Positions 1 through 10,701 of a DNA stretch of 33,374 nt are shown here, one piece after another. Position 1 is the stretch's first letter. Every line of letters starts with the position of its first letter. The stretch lies in contig NZ_POVL01000051.1 of the NCBI RefSeq assembly GCF_002939185.1, positions 1-33,374 on the forward strand, read 5' to 3'. Made by a program: the position numbers and the translations under genes. This DNA is from Enterobacter sichuanensis (GTDB lineage Bacteria > Pseudomonadota > Gammaproteobacteria > Enterobacterales > Enterobacteriaceae). Below the pieces are notes generated by a model that saw only the letters and a list, made by a program, of their open reading frames with translations, searched no databases and was not told the origin of the DNA.

Positions 1-100
1 AATTCCGAACCTGCAAGGATAAAGTGAAAATTATTTACTGACTGCTCACTTTCCAGGCAAATCTGACTCCAGACCTCAATTCTCGCCTGGTTTTTAAACA

Positions 101-126
101 AAAACGAGCCGCAAGCGGCTCGTTTT
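101..126 (-). terminator. clpB rho-independent terminator
   Basis: An almost perfect stem (AAAACGAGCCGC / GCGGCTCGTTTT) with a very short loop lies just past the clpB stop codon. It has A/T runs on both sides, so it could act in both directions. For clpB (minus strand) the U-tract side lies towards position 101. Nothing else recognisable is present in bases 1-100. Confidence 0.85.
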
Positions 127-139
127 TGCGTTTTGTGAC

Positions 140-2713
140 CTACTGCACTGCCACAATGCGATCGTCGTTGGCTTCCAGGCGAATAACTTTTCCTGGAATC
201 AGCTCCCCGGAAAGGATCTGCTGCGCCAGCGGGTTTTCGATCTGCTGCTGGATAGCACGTTTTAATGGACGCGCACCGTAAACCGGATCGTAACCATTTT
301 TACTCAGCAGTTTCAGCGCTTCATCGGAGATGTGAATTTCATATCCACGTTCTTCCAGACGTTTATACAGACGCTGCAGCTGGATCTGCGCAATCGACGC
401 AATGTGTTTCTCACCCAGCGGATGGAACACCACCACTTCATCAATACGGTTGATGAACTCCGGACGGAAGTTATGGCTTACCACACCCAGCACCAGATCC
501 TTCATATGGCTGTAGTCCAGTTCGCCGAAACGTTCCTGAATCAGATCGGAGCCCAGGTTCGAGGTCATGATGACAACCGTATTACGGAAATCGACCGTTC
601 TCCCCTGCCCGTCTGTCAGACGACCATCGTCCAGGACCTGAAGCAGAATGTTGAACACATCCGGATGCGCTTTTTCCACCTCATCCAGCAGGATGACGGA
701 ATAAGGGCGACGACGCACCGCTTCTGTCAGGTACCCACCCTCTTCATAACCAACGTATCCCGGAGGCGCACCGACCAGACGCGAAACGGCGTGTTTTTCC
801 ATAAACTCGGACATGTCGATACGGACCATTGCATCGTCGCTGTCGAACATAAAGTTAGCCAGCGCTTTACACAGCTCGGTCTTACCGACACCGGTCGGCC
901 CCAGGAACAGGAAGGAACCAATCGGACGATTCGGGTCGGACAGCCCTGCACGGCTACGACGAATAGCATTCGATACCGCCTCAACCGCCTCGTTCTGGCC
1001 AATCACCCGATTGTGGAGATCGTTCTCCATGCGCAGCAGTTTTTCACGCTCACCTTCAAGCATGCGTGCTACCGGAATGCCGGTCCAGCGAGCAAGGACT
1101 TCAGCAATCTCGGCATCCGTGACTTTATTACGCAACAGACGCATCGTTTTACCTTCCGATTGCGTCGCAATCTCAAGCTGTTTTTCCAGCTCAGGAATTT
1201 TGCCGTACTGCAGCTCGGACATTCGCGCCAGGTCGCCCACGCGTCGCGCCTGCTCAATGGCAATTTTTGCCTGTTCGAGTTCAGCTTTAATTGTCTGCGT
1301 ACCGGACAGGGAAGCTTTCTCGGCTTTCCATTCTTCTTCCAGCTCGGAATACTGGCGCTCTTTATCGTCCAGTTCTTCATTGAGCATATCCAGACGTTTC
1401 TTACTGGCTTCATCAGACTCTTTCTTCAGCGCCTGCTGTTCCAGCTTGAGCTGAATGATGCGTCGGTCAAGTCTGTCCAGCTCTTCCGGTTTCGAGTCAA
1501 TCTGCATACGAATGCTTGAAGCCGCTTCATCAATCAGGTCGATGGCCTTATCGGGCAACTGACGGTCGGCGATGTAACGATGCGAAAGCGTCGCAGCCGC
1601 TACGATGGCCGGGTCAGTGATCTGCACATGGTGGTGCAGTTCATAGCGCTCTTTCAGACCACGTAAAATCGCGATGGTATCTTCAACGCTTGGCTCAGCG
1701 ACAAACACTTTCTGGAAACGACGTTCCAGCGCAGCATCTTTTTCAATGTACTGACGGTACTCATCAAGCGTAGTAGCACCGACGCAGTGAAGTTCACCGC
1801 GCGCCAGCGCAGGTTTCAGCATGTTCCCGGCATCCATCGCGCCGTCCGCCTTACCAGCACCGACCATGGTGTGCAGTTCGTCGATAAACAGGATAACGTT
1901 GCCTTCCTGTTTCGCGAGATCGTTAAGGACGCCTTTCAGACGCTCTTCGAACTCCCCGCGGTATTTCGCACCGGCCACCAGCGCGCCCATATCCAGCGCC
2001 AGCACGCGGCGGCCTTTCAGCCCTTCCGGCACTTCACCGTTCACAATACGCTGCGCCAGCCCTTCAACGATGGCAGTTTTACCGACCCCCGGCTCACCAA
2101 TCAGTACGGGGTTGTTCTTGGTACGACGCTGCAGTACCTGAATCGTACGGCGGATCTCTTCGTCACGGCCGATCACCGGGTCAAGTTTGCCCTGCTCAGC
2201 ACGTTCGGTCAGATCGACCGTAAATTTCTTCAAAGCCTGACGTTGGTCTTCGGCTCCCTGATCGTTCACGCTTTCACCTCCGCGCATTTTCTCAATCGCC
2301 TGAGTCACATTGGCGGTGGTTGCTCCGGCAGATTTCAGCAGGTCGGTCAAGGTACCGCGTGATTCAAGCGCCGCCAGAACAAACAGCTCTGACGAAATAA
2401 AGTTGTCCCCACGTTTTTGCGCCAGCTTGTCGCAAAGGTTCAGCACACGCACCAGATCCTGCGACGGCTGCACGTCCCCGCCGGTCCCTTCGACCTGCGG
2501 TAAACGACTCAGCGCCTGATCGATGGCGGTGCGCAACTGGCCAGCATTAATGCCAGCAGACGTTAATAAAGGACGTACCGATCCCCCTTCCTGATTCAGC
2601 AAGGCGCTCATTAAATGAAGAGGTTCGATAAACTGGTTGTCGTGCCCCAGTGCGAGGGACTGGGCATCGGCGAGAGCAAGCTGGAATTTATTAGTAAGAC
2701 GATCCAGACGCAT
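140..2713 (-). CDS. clpB: ATP-dependent disaggregase ClpB
   Basis: Hsp100 chaperone that works with DnaK/DnaJ/GrpE to pull proteins out of cytosolic aggregates. The 857-residue product has the family length and order: an N-terminal Clp repeat domain (about 1-145), a first AAA+ module with Walker A GEPGVGKT (about 206-213), a long charged coiled-coil middle domain (about 410-520), and a second AAA+ module with GPTGVGKT (about 605-612). The start is placed at ATG 2713 ([10 protein letters not shown]) because GGGAGGAG lies directly upstream. An in-frame ATG four codons earlier would overlap that ribosome binding site. The gene is preceded by a sigma-32 promoter and followed by its own terminator, so it is heat-shock controlled and probably monocistronic. 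Confidence 0.98.
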   Translation of the reverse strand: MRLDRLTNKFQLALADAQSLALGHDNQFIEPLHLMSALLNQEGGSVRPLLTSAGINAGQLRTAIDQALSRLPQVEGTGGDVQPSQDLVRVLNLCDKLAQKRGDNFISSELFVLAALESRGTLTDLLKSAGATTANVTQAIEKMRGGESVNDQGAEDQRQALKKFTVDLTERAEQGKLDPVIGRDEEIRRTIQVLQRRTKNNPVLIGEPGVGKTAIVEGLAQRIVNGEVPEGLKGRRVLALDMGALVAGAKYRGEFEERLKGVLNDLAKQEGNVILFIDELHTMVGAGKADGAMDAGNMLKPALARGELHCVGATTLDEYRQYIEKDAALERRFQKVFVAEPSVEDTIAILRGLKERYELHHHVQITDPAIVAAATLSHRYIADRQLPDKAIDLIDEAASSIRMQIDSKPEELDRLDRRIIQLKLEQQALKKESDEASKKRLDMLNEELDDKERQYSELEEEWKAEKASLSGTQTIKAELEQAKIAIEQARRVGDLARMSELQYGKIPELEKQLEIATQSEGKTMRLLRNKVTDAEIAEVLARWTGIPVARMLEGEREKLLRMENDLHNRVIGQNEAVEAVSNAIRRSRAGLSDPNRPIGSFLFLGPTGVGKTELCKALANFMFDSDDAMVRIDMSEFMEKHAVSRLVGAPPGYVGYEEGGYLTEAVRRRPYSVILLDEVEKAHPDVFNILLQVLDDGRLTDGQGRTVDFRNTVVIMTSNLGSDLIQERFGELDYSHMKDLVLGVVSHNFRPEFINRIDEVVVFHPLGEKHIASIAQIQLQRLYKRLEERGYEIHISDEALKLLSKNGYDPVYGARPLKRAIQQQIENPLAQQILSGELIPGKVIRLEANDDRIVAVQ
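2267..2281 (-). promoter_or_regulatory. internal translation start of clpB (short ClpB form)
   Basis: Inside clpB, codon 149 is GTG (2269-2267). It is preceded by GGAGGTG (2281-2275), a near-perfect Shine-Dalgarno sequence with 5 bases of spacing. E. coli ClpB is known to be made as a second, shorter form that starts at Val149 and lacks the N-terminal domain. The same residue number and signal are kept here, so dual initiation is very likely conserved. Confidence 0.75.
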
Positions 2714-2749
2714 AACTCCTCCCATAACAGGTCAAATTTGCTACTGGAG

Positions 2750-2782
2750 ATTAAATGAGGTCATCCCTCAATTATTCAAGGT
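2750..2782 (-). promoter_or_regulatory. sigma-32 promoter of clpB
   Basis: Read on the minus strand, CCTTGAA (-35) is followed after about 14 bases by a CCTCATTTA-type -10 element. This matches the heat-shock sigma-32 pattern (CTTGAA / CCCCATNT) and lies about 40-70 bases upstream of the clpB start. Confidence 0.8.
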
Positions 2783-2842
2783 TAATGACCTGAATTATGT
2801 GAAAAGAAAACAGCACGTGCCGGATCGTCTTGATTCTTTAGG

Positions 2843-3574
2843 TTATATCAGCCAAATGAAACTTGCCATACGCCCCGTGGTCTTGTCGCGGCGATAAGAG
2901 AAAAAATCGCCCTTTTCGGTGAAGGTGCAGCGATCGCCGCCGAAAATCTGCGTCACACCAACATTATTCAGACGCTGACGGGCAAGCTGGTAAATATCGG
3001 CCAGATATTTATTCCCCGAAGGCTGGAAGGCGTCCACGGCTTGCGGATCTTTTTCCATAAAAGCATCGCGGACTTCCGGTCCTACTTCAAAGGCACGAGG
3101 ACCGATGGCCGGGCCAAGCCAGGCCATGATATTGGCGGGGTCATCCTTAAAGCAGGCGACAGTCTCCTCCAGCACGCCTTCACACAGACCACGCCAGCCA
3201 GCATGCGCTGCGGCAACCTCGGTACCTGCACGGTTACAAAACAGAACCGGCAGGCAATCGGCCGTCATTACGGCACAAACGGTGCCCGGAGTATTACTGT
3301 AAGAGGCGTCAGCACGTTTAGAAGCGTAGGGTTCTCCCGTCAACTTCAGTACCGCTTTACCATGAACCTGTTCAAGCCAGACCGGTTTCGACGGCAGGTT
3401 CCCTGCAGCAAACAGGCGCCTGCGGTTCTCTTCAACATGCTCAGGATCATCGCCACAGTGCGCACCGAGGTTCAAAGACTCCCAGGCACCCTGGCTAACG
3501 CCGCCAGTGCGGGTTGAACTGCAGGCAGCCACGCCTTCAGGCAATGGCCACTCCGGGACAATCAGTTTGGTCAT
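2843..3574 (-). CDS. pgeF: peptidoglycan editing factor / YfiH-LACC1 family protein
   Basis: The 243-residue cytosolic protein is of the YfiH/multicopper-polyphenol-oxidase-like fold. In E. coli it limits misincorporation of serine for alanine in peptidoglycan precursors, and relatives have purine nucleoside phosphorylase/deaminase activity. The metal-binding triad of the family is visible: His71 (QVHGK), Cys107 (TADCLPV) and His124 (AAHAGWRG). Its ATG overlaps the rluD stop in an ATGA arrangement, which shows translational coupling to rluD. clpB lies 130 bases downstream but has its own heat-shock promoter. Confidence 0.92.
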   Translation of the reverse strand: MTKLIVPEWPLPEGVAACSSTRTGGVSQGAWESLNLGAHCGDDPEHVEENRRRLFAAGNLPSKPVWLEQVHGKAVLKLTGEPYASKRADASYSNTPGTVCAVMTADCLPVLFCNRAGTEVAAAHAGWRGLCEGVLEETVACFKDDPANIMAWLGPAIGPRAFEVGPEVRDAFMEKDPQAVDAFQPSGNKYLADIYQLARQRLNNVGVTQIFGGDRCTFTEKGDFFSYRRDKTTGRMASFIWLI

Positions 3575-4551
3575 AACCAGTCCACTTGATCCTTATGTTC
3601 TTCGAAATCAGCACGCATCGCGTCAATAAGTTCCACCATATCCTGTGGGATAGGCGCATGCCACTCCATCTGAATACCGGTGATCGGATGGTAAAGGCGC
3701 AGCATGGTCGCGTGCAGCGCCTGGCGATCGAATTTGCGCAATACGCTGATGAACTCATCCGATGCGCCTTTAGGCGGACGCGGACGGCCACCGTAGACCT
3801 GATCCCCCACCAGCGGATGGGTAATGTGTGCCATGTGAACACGGATCTGGTGAGTACGCCCGGTTTCCAGACGCAGACGCAAGCGCGTATGAATGCGGAA
3901 GTGCTCCATAATGCGGTAATGCGTTACCGCGGGTTTACCCATCGGATGCACCGACATATGAGTACGTTTGGTTGGGTGACGACTGATTGGCTCTTCCACC
4001 GTACCGCCAGAGGTCATATGCCCGATGGCTACCGCTTCATACTCACGGGTAATTTCGCGCAGCTGCAGCGATTCCACCAGACGGGTCTGCGCTGGAACAG
4101 TCTTCGCGACCACCATCAGACCGGTCGTGTCTTTATCCAGACGGTGCACAATGCCCGCGCGCGGAACATCCGCGATGGGCGGATAATAATGGAGAAGTGC
4201 GTTAAGTACCGTACCGTCAGGGTTCCCCGCGCCCGGATGAACCACCAGGTCGCGCGGCTTGTTGATCACCAGGATGTCATCATCTTCGTAGACGATGTCC
4301 AGTGGGATATCCTGCGGCTCGAAACGGATTTCCTCTTCGATTTCAGCATTGATGGCGACAGCTTCCCCACCTAACACTTTCTCTTTTGGTTTGTCCCAGA
4401 TCTTGCCGTTTACCATCACGCGCTGGTCAAGGATCCATTCTTTTATGCGTGAACGCGAATAATCAGGGAACAATTCGGCCAAAGCCTGATCTAAGCGTTG
4501 ACCGAGCTGATTTTCGGAGACTGTTGCGGTGAGTTCTACTCGTTGTGCCAT
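3571..4551 (-). CDS. rluD: 23S rRNA pseudouridine(1911/1915/1917) synthase RluD
   Basis: Makes the three pseudouridines in helix 69 of 23S rRNA, needed for normal 50S assembly and translation termination. The 326-residue product has an N-terminal S4 RNA-binding domain (about 18-80) and the RluA-family catalytic motif HRLDKDTTG, with the catalytic aspartate at position 139. It is the first gene of a pair with pgeF (4-base overlap) and is transcribed divergently from bamD across a 131-base gap. That divergence is the standard enterobacterial arrangement. Confidence 0.97.
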   Translation of the reverse strand: MAQRVELTATVSENQLGQRLDQALAELFPDYSRSRIKEWILDQRVMVNGKIWDKPKEKVLGGEAVAINAEIEEEIRFEPQDIPLDIVYEDDDILVINKPRDLVVHPGAGNPDGTVLNALLHYYPPIADVPRAGIVHRLDKDTTGLMVVAKTVPAQTRLVESLQLREITREYEAVAIGHMTSGGTVEEPISRHPTKRTHMSVHPMGKPAVTHYRIMEHFRIHTRLRLRLETGRTHQIRVHMAHITHPLVGDQVYGGRPRPPKGASDEFISVLRKFDRQALHATMLRLYHPITGIQMEWHAPIPQDMVELIDAMRADFEEHKDQVDWL

Positions 4552-4682
4552 AAACTGCTTCTTCGTTTAACGTTGGGTTTTACGGCTTTGCCGTTTAATA
4601 TAGTGTGCTATTGTAGCTGGTCTTAATCGGGAGCAGGAACAGAGTTTCTCCCGGACAAACATTTGAGGAAAGTCAAAACGTC

Positions 4683-5420
4683 ATGACGCGCATGAAATAT
4701 CTGGTGGCAGCGGCCACGTTGAGCCTGGCTTTGGTGGGCTGCTCCGGTTCAAATGAACAGGTCCCTGACAATCCGCCGAATGAAATCTATGCGACTGCAC
4801 AACAAAAGTTGCAGGACGGTAACTGGAAACAGGCGATAACGCAACTGGAAGCGTTGGATAATCGCTATCCATTTGGTCCGTATTCGCAGCAGGTACAGTT
4901 AGATCTCATCTACGCATACTATAAAAATGCCGATCTGCCGCTGGCACAGGCAACCATCGATCGTTTCATGCGTCTGAACCCGACTCATCCTAACATCGAC
5001 TATGTCATGTACATGCGCGGTCTCACCAACATGGCGCTGGATGACAGTGCGCTTCAGGGCTTCTTCGGCGTGGATCGTTCCGACCGTGACCCGCAGCATG
5101 CGCGTGACGCCTTCAATGACTTCTCCAAACTGGTGCGCGGCTATCCGAACAGCCAGTACGTGACTGACGCCACCAAACGTCTGGTGTTCCTGAAAGATCG
5201 TCTGGCGAAATATGAATACTCTGTGGCGGAATACTATACCCGCCGTGGCGCATGGGTTGCCGTGGTTAACCGCGTAGAAGGTATGCTGCGCGATTACCCG
5301 GATACCCAGGCAACGCGCGACGGTCTGAAGCTGATGGAAAATGCGTACCGTCAGATGCAGATGACCGCCCAGGCTGAAAAAGTGGCGAAAATCATCGCCG
5401 CCAACAGCAGCAACACCTGA
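4683..5420 (+). CDS. bamD: outer membrane assembly lipoprotein BamD
   Basis: Essential lipoprotein of the BAM complex, which folds beta-barrel proteins into the outer membrane. The 245-residue precursor starts with a lipoprotein signal peptide ending in the lipobox LVGC (lipidated Cys20). The rest is a helical tetratricopeptide-repeat region (about 30-240), as in E. coli YfiO. The start codon follows GAGGAAA at a fairly wide spacing. A strong terminator directly follows, so the gene is a single transcription unit. Confidence 0.97.
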   Translation: MTRMKYLVAAATLSLALVGCSGSNEQVPDNPPNEIYATAQQKLQDGNWKQAITQLEALDNRYPFGPYSQQVQLDLIYAYYKNADLPLAQATIDRFMRLNPTHPNIDYVMYMRGLTNMALDDSALQGFFGVDRSDRDPQHARDAFNDFSKLVRGYPNSQYVTDATKRLVFLKDRLAKYEYSVAEYYTRRGAWVAVVNRVEGMLRDYPDTQATRDGLKLMENAYRQMQMTAQAEKVAKIIAANSSNT

Positions 5421-5436
5421 TATGACCTCAATGCAA

Positions 5437-5466
5437 AACGGCAGCCCGAAGGCTGCCGTTTTTTTA
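5437..5466 (+). terminator. bamD terminator
   Basis: The hairpin AACGGCAGCC-cgaa-GGCTGCCGTT has a perfect 10-bp stem and GNRA-like loop. A run of T follows, 16 bases after the bamD stop codon. Confidence 0.93.
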
Positions 5467-5608
5467 TTCATTTATGAACGTCGCTGAAGCGCTTTAGCCT
5501 CAACACATCCCGTCAACTATGACCGCAATTTTTGCCTTCCACAAGGTAAATCTCACCTCTTCCTGCCCTGCCTCACAAAAAAGATTCCCTGACAAAAACC
5601 GACAAAAT

Positions 5609-6030
<422 letters not shown>

Positions 6031-6053
6031 TCCTTTAAATTGAGTGTACCGCC

Positions 6054-6077
6054 AACGCGCCTTCGGGCGCGTTTTTT
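6054..6077 (+). terminator. raiA terminator
   Basis: Stem AACGCGCC, UUCG tetraloop, GGCGCGTT and then six T, beginning 24 bases after the raiA stop codon. Confidence 0.93.
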
Positions 6078-6085
6078 GTTTTTTA

Positions 6086-6115
6086 TTGACAGGGTGAAAA
6101 CAGTACGGGTACTTT
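6086..6115 (+). promoter_or_regulatory. pheLA promoter
   Basis: TTGACA (6086-6091) and TACTTT (6110-6115) are separated by 18 bases and closely resemble the E. coli pheA promoter. They lie about 27 bases before the leader-peptide start. Confidence 0.7.
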
Positions 6116-6141
6116 AACGATATCAATCACAGGATGACCTT

Positions 6142-6189
6142 ATGAAACTGACACCGTTCTTCTTCGCATTCTTTTTTACCTTCCCCTGA
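6142..6189 (+). CDS. pheL: phe operon leader peptide
   Basis: A 15-codon ORF (MKLTPFFFAFFFTFP) contains seven phenylalanine codons and lies upstream of a terminator and pheA. Ribosome stalling on these codons when Phe-tRNA is scarce prevents attenuator formation and lets pheA be transcribed. It is too short for ordinary gene finders but is unmistakable from its composition and context. Confidence 0.95.
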   Translation: MKLTPFFFAFFFTFP

Positions 6190-6235
6190 ACGGGAGGCGT
6201 TTCGTCGTGTGATAAAGAATGCGAAGACGAACAAC

Positions 6236-6264
6236 AAGGCCTCCCACACCGGGGGGCCTTTTTT
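6236..6264 (+). terminator. phe attenuator
   Basis: AAGGCCTCCC pairs with GGGGGGCCTT (one G-U pair) and is followed by a T-run, 46 bases after the pheL stop codon. An upstream alternative pairing, TTCGTC (6201-6206) with GACGAA (6226-6231), is the likely pause/anti-terminator part of the switch. Confidence 0.9.
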
Positions 6265-6296
6265 ATTGATAACGATAAAATGAGACAGGCAACACT

Positions 6297-7457
6297 ATGA
6301 CACCGGAAAACCCGTTACTGGATCTGCGAGTAAAGATCAGCGCACTGGATGAAAAATTACTGGCTCTGCTGGCCGAACGCCGCGCGCTCGCCATCGAAGT
6401 GGGTAAAGCCAAGCTGGACTCCCATCGCCCGGTCCGTGATATTGACCGCGAGCGCGATCTGCTGGAGCGGCTGATTCAGCTCGGTAAAGCGCATCACCTC
6501 GATGCCCATTACATCACCCGGTTGTTCCAGCTCATCATCGAAGACTCTGTTCTGACCCAGCAAGCTTTACTCCAGCAGCACCTGAACAAAACCAATCCGC
6601 ACTCTGCGCGTATCGCCTTCCTCGGACCGAAGGGCTCTTATTCTCACCTGGCTGCACGTCAGTATGCCGCACGCCATTTCGAAGAATTTATTGAGAGCGG
6701 CTGTGCGAAGTTTGCCGATATTTTCAATCAGGTCGAGACCGGCCAGGCGGATTACGCCGTCGTGCCGATTGAAAACACCAGCTCCGGCGCCATCAACGAC
6801 GTCTACGATTTGCTGCAGCACACCAGCCTGTCGCTGGTTGGCGAACTGACGATCCCTATCGATCACTGCGTGCTGGTCTCTGGCTCAACGGACCTGAGCA
6901 AGATCGAAACCGTCTACAGCCACCCGCAGCCGTTCCAGCAGTGCAGCCAGTTTCTGAACCGCTACCCGAACTGGAAAATCGAGTACACCGAAAGCACCTC
7001 CGCGGCGATGGAAAAAGTCGCACAGGCTAACTCCCCCGCCGTCGCGGCGCTCGGTAGCGAAGCGGGCGGCGCGCTGTATGGTTTACAGGTGCTGGAACGC
7101 AACCTGGCAAACCAGACGCAAAACATCACCCGCTTTGTGGTGCTGGCCCGCAAGGCCATTAATGTGTCAGACCAGGTCCCGGCCAAAACCACGCTGCTGA
7201 TGGCGACCGGCCAGCAGGCCGGCGCGCTGGTTGAAGCCCTGCTGGTGCTGCGTAACCATAACCTGATCATGACGAAACTGGAATCACGTCCGATCCACGG
7301 GAACCCGTGGGAAGAGATGTTCTACCTTGATATCCAGGCCAACCTGGAGTCTGCTTCCATGCAGAAAGCCCTGCGCGAACTGGGTGAAATTACCCGTTCA
7401 ATGAAAGTGCTGGGCTGCTATCCAAGTGAAAACGTCGTGCCGGTCGATCCCATCTAA
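6297..7457 (+). CDS. pheA: bifunctional chorismate mutase / prephenate dehydratase
   Basis: Converts chorismate to prephenate and then to phenylpyruvate, the committed branch to phenylalanine. The 386-residue protein has an AroQ-type mutase (about 1-95, with Arg11, Arg28 and Lys39 in place), a prephenate dehydratase domain (about 105-285, ending in the ITRF catalytic motif), and a C-terminal ACT domain (about 298-386) with the GALV and ESRP motifs that bind phenylalanine for feedback inhibition. Expression is set by the pheL attenuator. Its stop codon overlaps that of the convergent SMP-30-like gene, with no terminator between them. Confidence 0.98.
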   Translation: MTPENPLLDLRVKISALDEKLLALLAERRALAIEVGKAKLDSHRPVRDIDRERDLLERLIQLGKAHHLDAHYITRLFQLIIEDSVLTQQALLQQHLNKTNPHSARIAFLGPKGSYSHLAARQYAARHFEEFIESGCAKFADIFNQVETGQADYAVVPIENTSSGAINDVYDLLQHTSLSLVGELTIPIDHCVLVSGSTDLSKIETVYSHPQPFQQCSQFLNRYPNWKIEYTESTSAAMEKVAQANSPAVAALGSEAGGALYGLQVLERNLANQTQNITRFVVLARKAINVSDQVPAKTTLLMATGQQAGALVEALLVLRNHNLIMTKLESRPIHGNPWEEMFYLDIQANLESASMQKALRELGEITRSMKVLGCYPSENVVPVDPI

Positions 7458-8326
7458 CGTTCGATAAAGCGGCTTTTCTTCATCCCTGCCACGTTAACGG
7501 GCAGGGTGAAGATGGCGCCGGAGAGTGGATACTGCGCCACCTCCTGCGCGTCCATATTTTCCCGCGTGGTCGTGATGAACAGCGTTTTCATGTCGTCACC
7601 GCCAAAACAGACCATCGTCGGGCAACGTACCGGCATTTCATACTCTTCCAGTTGCTCCCCTTGTGGAGAAAAACGCGCGATACGCCATCCGTCAAACAGC
7701 GCGCTCCAGTAGCAGCCTTCCACATCCATTGCCGCGCCGTCCGGTATCCCCTCCCCCTCTTTGAACTGACGAAATACCTCACGCCTGCCCGGTTCGCCCT
7801 GCTCATCGAGCGGCGTACGGTAAATCACACCATTTGGCGTGTCTGAGGTAAACATCCACTGATTATCCGGGCTAAACGCTAAACCGTTGTGCCCGTGAAT
7901 ATCGCACTGGATCACTTTCGGCGTCAGGTCGTTGTCGATACGCATCAGCAGTGCGCCGTTGTAATCCCCCGGTCCCCAGAAGGTCCCCGCATAGAAACGC
8001 CCCTGACTGTCGGTTCCTCCATCATTAAAACGCGCCAGCTGCGGATTAGAGGGGTTATCACACACCTTGCGCTGCAGAAGGCCATGCTTGTCAGCCAGCC
8101 AGATGCCAGTGCGCATAGCGACGATAAACCCGCCGCGCTCACGCAGTGCAAAACAGCCCACCTCCTCATGGAAAGAGAGCACGGTATGTTCCGCGGTCGG
8201 CAGATGGTATCGGTGGATCTCCCCTTCCAGAATATCCGCCCAGTAGAGTGTGCGCTCTTCTGCGCTCCACGTCGGGCATTCGGGCAGATGCCCGGTGTAA
8301 TTGAACAGCAACTGCGGTTCGGCCAT
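7454..8326 (-). CDS. SMP-30/gluconolactonase-family lactonase
   Basis: A 290-residue cytosolic six-bladed beta-propeller of the SMP-30/gluconolactonase/LRE-like family; members are metal-dependent sugar lactonases. The family metal ligands are visible: Glu16 in LPECPTW, an Asn in [10 protein letters not shown] and an Asp in [16 protein letters not shown] is the usual substrate-site motif. The start follows GGGGAA. The gene is absent from this spot in E. coli K-12. It lies downstream of tyrA in the same direction but behind the tyrA terminator, so it probably has its own promoter. It ends tail-to-tail with pheA (4-base overlap). The substrate cannot be told from sequence, and no sugar-catabolic neighbour is present to help. 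Confidence 0.85.
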   Translation of the reverse strand: MAEPQLLFNYTGHLPECPTWSAEERTLYWADILEGEIHRYHLPTAEHTVLSFHEEVGCFALRERGGFIVAMRTGIWLADKHGLLQRKVCDNPSNPQLARFNDGGTDSQGRFYAGTFWGPGDYNGALLMRIDNDLTPKVIQCDIHGHNGLAFSPDNQWMFTSDTPNGVIYRTPLDEQGEPGRREVFRQFKEGEGIPDGAAMDVEGCYWSALFDGWRIARFSPQGEQLEEYEMPVRCPTMVCFGGDDMKTLFITTTRENMDAQEVAQYPLSGAIFTLPVNVAGMKKSRFIER

Positions 8327-8343
8327 GTCGGTTCCCCAAAATG

Positions 8344-8368
8344 AAAAAAGCCAGCGATGCTGGCTTTT
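8344..8368 (-). terminator. aroF-tyrA terminator
   Basis: A perfect 10-bp stem AAAAGCCAGC / GCTGGCTTTT with a 3-base loop lies 18 bases past the tyrA stop codon. Read on minus it ends in a six-base T-run. Confidence 0.9.
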
Positions 8369-8386
8369 AGTATATACATCATCGCA

Positions 8387-9508
8387 TTACTGGCGACTGT
8401 CATTTGCCTGGCGCAACAGCGTGCGGCTTTCACTCTGGAAACGCTGCGCGTAGTCGCCAAACCAGTGTTCGACCTTGCGGAAACTGTCGATAAACGCCTG
8501 CTTGTCTCCGTGCTCCAGCAGCGTAATGGCTTCCCCAAATCGCTGATAGTAACGCTTGATGAGCGCCAGGTTGTTTTCGGAGGACATGATGATGTCCGCG
8601 TACAGCTGCGGATCCTGCGCAAACAGACGCCCGACCATCGCCAGCTCCAGACGATAGATCGGTGAAGAGAGCGCCAGCAGCTGTTCAAGCTGAACGTTCT
8701 CTTCCGCCAGATGCAGACCATAGGCAAACGTGGCGAAGTGGCGCAGCGCCTGAATGAAAGCCATGTTTTGATCGTGTTCGACCGCGCTGATGCGGTGCAA
8801 CCGCGCGCCCCAGACCTGAATCTGTTCCAGGAACCACTGATAGGCTTCCGGCTGACGACCGTCACAGTAGACCACCACCTGCTTAGCCAGGCTGCCACTG
8901 TCCGGGCCAAACATCGGGTGCAGCCCCAGCACCGGCCCGGTATGCGCCGCCAGCATTGCCTGCAGCGGACCATTTTTGACAGAGGCCAGGTCCACCAGGA
9001 TGCAGTCTTTCGGTAAAGGAGGAAGTTTCCCGATGATCTGCTCCGTCACGTGGATCGGCACGCTGACGATAACCATCCCGGCATCTTTCATGAGCTCCGG
9101 TGCCTGTGCCCAGTCCTCTTTTTCCAGAATGCGTACCTGATAGCCAGAAAGGGTCAGCATTTTTTCAAACAGACGCCCCATCTGCCCTGCCCCGCCGACA
9201 ATCACCACCGGACGCAGGGACGGGCAGAGGGTTTTGAAGCCCTTGTCGTTTTCGCTGGAATAGGATTCCCGCATCACGCGACGCAGAACATCTTCAATCA
9301 AATCCGGCGAAACGCCCAGCGCCTGCGCCTCTTTGCGACGGGAGGCCAGCATGGAGGCTTCGCGCTCCGGGACGTAAATTGGCAGACCGTATTTGCTTTT
9401 TACTTCACCAACTTCGGCAACCAGCGCCATACGGCGCGCCAGCAGATCCAGCAGCGCCTTATCCACTTCATCAATTTGATCGCGTAATGCGGTCAATTCA
9501 GCAACCAT
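8387..9508 (-). CDS. tyrA: bifunctional chorismate mutase / prephenate dehydrogenase
   Basis: Makes 4-hydroxyphenylpyruvate from chorismate via prephenate, using NAD; it is the tyrosine branch point. The 373-residue protein has an AroQ mutase domain (about 1-90), a Rossmann motif VGGAGQMG (about 104-111) and the catalytic His197 in GLHPMFG, followed by the helical dimerisation domain. It starts 10 bases after aroF, with AAGAGG overlapping the aroF stop codon, so the two form the tyrosine-repressed operon. Length and motifs match E. coli TyrA. Confidence 0.98.
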   Translation of the reverse strand: MVAELTALRDQIDEVDKALLDLLARRMALVAEVGEVKSKYGLPIYVPEREASMLASRRKEAQALGVSPDLIEDVLRRVMRESYSSENDKGFKTLCPSLRPVVIVGGAGQMGRLFEKMLTLSGYQVRILEKEDWAQAPELMKDAGMVIVSVPIHVTEQIIGKLPPLPKDCILVDLASVKNGPLQAMLAAHTGPVLGLHPMFGPDSGSLAKQVVVYCDGRQPEAYQWFLEQIQVWGARLHRISAVEHDQNMAFIQALRHFATFAYGLHLAEENVQLEQLLALSSPIYRLELAMVGRLFAQDPQLYADIIMSSENNLALIKRYYQRFGEAITLLEHGDKQAFIDSFRKVEHWFGDYAQRFQSESRTLLRQANDSRQ

Positions 9509-9518
9509 AACTAACCTC

Positions 9519-10589
9519 TTAAGCCAGACGCGCCGCCAGCTGGCCGTTTAAATCTTTATGGATCTCACGCAGCAGGGCATCGGTGGTCTCCCAGCTGATG
9601 CAGGCATCCGTCACGGATACGCCGTGCTTCATTGCGCTGCGCGGTTGTTCAGATGATTGATTGCCTTCATGAATGTTGCTCTCAATCATCAGTCCGATAA
9701 TCGAACGGTTGCCATCTTTGATCTGCGCGACCACGGATTCCGCAACCGCAGGCTGACGACGGTAATCTTTATTGGAATTACCATGACTGCAATCTACCAT
9801 CAGTGCCGGGCGCAGTCCCGCCTGCTCCATCTCTTTTTCACACTGCGCCACATCTGCCGGGCTGTAGTTCGGCGCTTTACCGCCGCGCAGGATCACATGC
9901 CCGTCCGGGTTGCCCTGGGTTTGCAGGAGACACACCTGGCCTGCCTGGTTAATACCGACAAAGCGGTGCGGCATGGCGGCAGCGCGCATGGCGTTGATCG
10001 CCGTCGCCAGGCTACCATCGGTACCGTTTTTAAAGCCAACCGGCATCGACAGGCCAGACGCCATCTCACGGTGGGTTTGTGATTCCGTGGTACGTGCACC
10101 AATGGCGGACCAGCTGAACAGATCGCCCAGGTACTGCGGGCTGTTTGGATCCAGCGCTTCGGTTGCCAGCGGCAGCCCCATGCTGACCAGCTCCACCAGC
10201 AGGCGACGCGCAATCTTCAGGCCTGCTTCCACATCAAACGAGCCATCCATGTGCGGATCGTTAATCAACCCTTTCCAGCCAACGGTCGTACGTGGCTTCT
10301 CAAAATAGACGCGCATCACCAGATAGAGGCTATCGCTGACCTCCTCCGCTAATGCTTTAAATCGACGAGCGTACTCAATGGCGGTTTCAGGATCGTGAAT
10401 GGAGCACGGACCACATACCACCAGCAGGCGCGGATCGCGGCCGGCGATGATGTCAGAAATGGTCTGGCGCGAGTGCTCAATCTGAGCCTCCTGCGCGACG
10501 CTCAGCGGGAACTCCGCTTTCAGTTGATCCGGCGTGATTAAAACCTGTTCGTCAGTGATATGTACATTGTTCAGCGCGTCTTTTTGCAT
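9519..10589 (-). CDS. aroF: DAHP synthase, tyrosine-sensitive
   Basis: Condenses phosphoenolpyruvate and erythrose 4-phosphate to DAHP, the first step of the shikimate pathway. The 356-residue type I aldolase carries the family motifs VCGPCSIHD and [10 protein letters not shown], and [12 protein letters not shown] near the C-terminus. The AroF isozyme is assigned from linkage to tyrA and from the N-terminus [10 protein letters not shown]. The start is set at 10589 by homology and an AGGATC ribosome binding site; the open frame runs 15 codons further upstream into the leader. TyrR boxes lie upstream. Confidence 0.97.
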   Translation of the reverse strand: MQKDALNNVHITDEQVLITPDQLKAEFPLSVAQEAQIEHSRQTISDIIAGRDPRLLVVCGPCSIHDPETAIEYARRFKALAEEVSDSLYLVMRVYFEKPRTTVGWKGLINDPHMDGSFDVEAGLKIARRLLVELVSMGLPLATEALDPNSPQYLGDLFSWSAIGARTTESQTHREMASGLSMPVGFKNGTDGSLATAINAMRAAAMPHRFVGINQAGQVCLLQTQGNPDGHVILRGGKAPNYSPADVAQCEKEMEQAGLRPALMVDCSHGNSNKDYRRQPAVAESVVAQIKDGNRSIIGLMIESNIHEGNQSSEQPRSAMKHGVSVTDACISWETTDALLREIHKDLNGQLAARLA

Positions 10590-10646
10590 GATGGCGATCC
10601 TGTAAAGCTCGTTTGCGATAGTTGTTTTCCTCAATGAGGTGACACC

Positions 10647-10701
10647 ACGATACCATAAAAAGTAAACATTTCAATCCAAAATACGTACACTTTAATTTAC
10701 A
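10647..10701 (-). promoter_or_regulatory. aroF promoter with two TyrR boxes
   Basis: On the minus strand TTGAAA (10674-10669) and TATCGT (10652-10647) form a promoter with 16-base spacing. One TyrR-like box, TGTAAA-N6-TGTACG (10701-10684), fits the TGTAAA-N6-TTTACA consensus well. A weaker one, TGGATT-N6-TTTACT (10678-10661), overlaps the -35 element. The box centres are 23 bp apart, about two helical turns, as expected for cooperative repression by tyrosine-bound TyrR. Confidence 0.65.

Noticed and set aside
1..100. 5S rRNA or rRNA operon end next to clpB, as in E. coli
   Set aside because: The 100 bases before the clpB terminator contain no 5S rRNA sequence; any rRNA operon must lie outside the window.
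332..1519. Long plus-strand open frame (395 codons) inside clpB
   Set aside because: It is antisense to a perfectly conserved clpB gene, has no family features, and arises from codon bias of the true gene.
4633..4680. GGAAC motif upstream of bamD as a sigma-E promoter
   Set aside because: The distance from GGAAC to any TCTGA- or GTCAA-like -10 element did not fit the usual 15-17 bases, so I did not call it.
7945..8973. 342-codon minus-strand frame spanning tyrA and the lactonase gene
   Set aside because: It is an alternative frame of two real genes on the same strand, full of Arg, Trp and Cys, and crosses a terminator.
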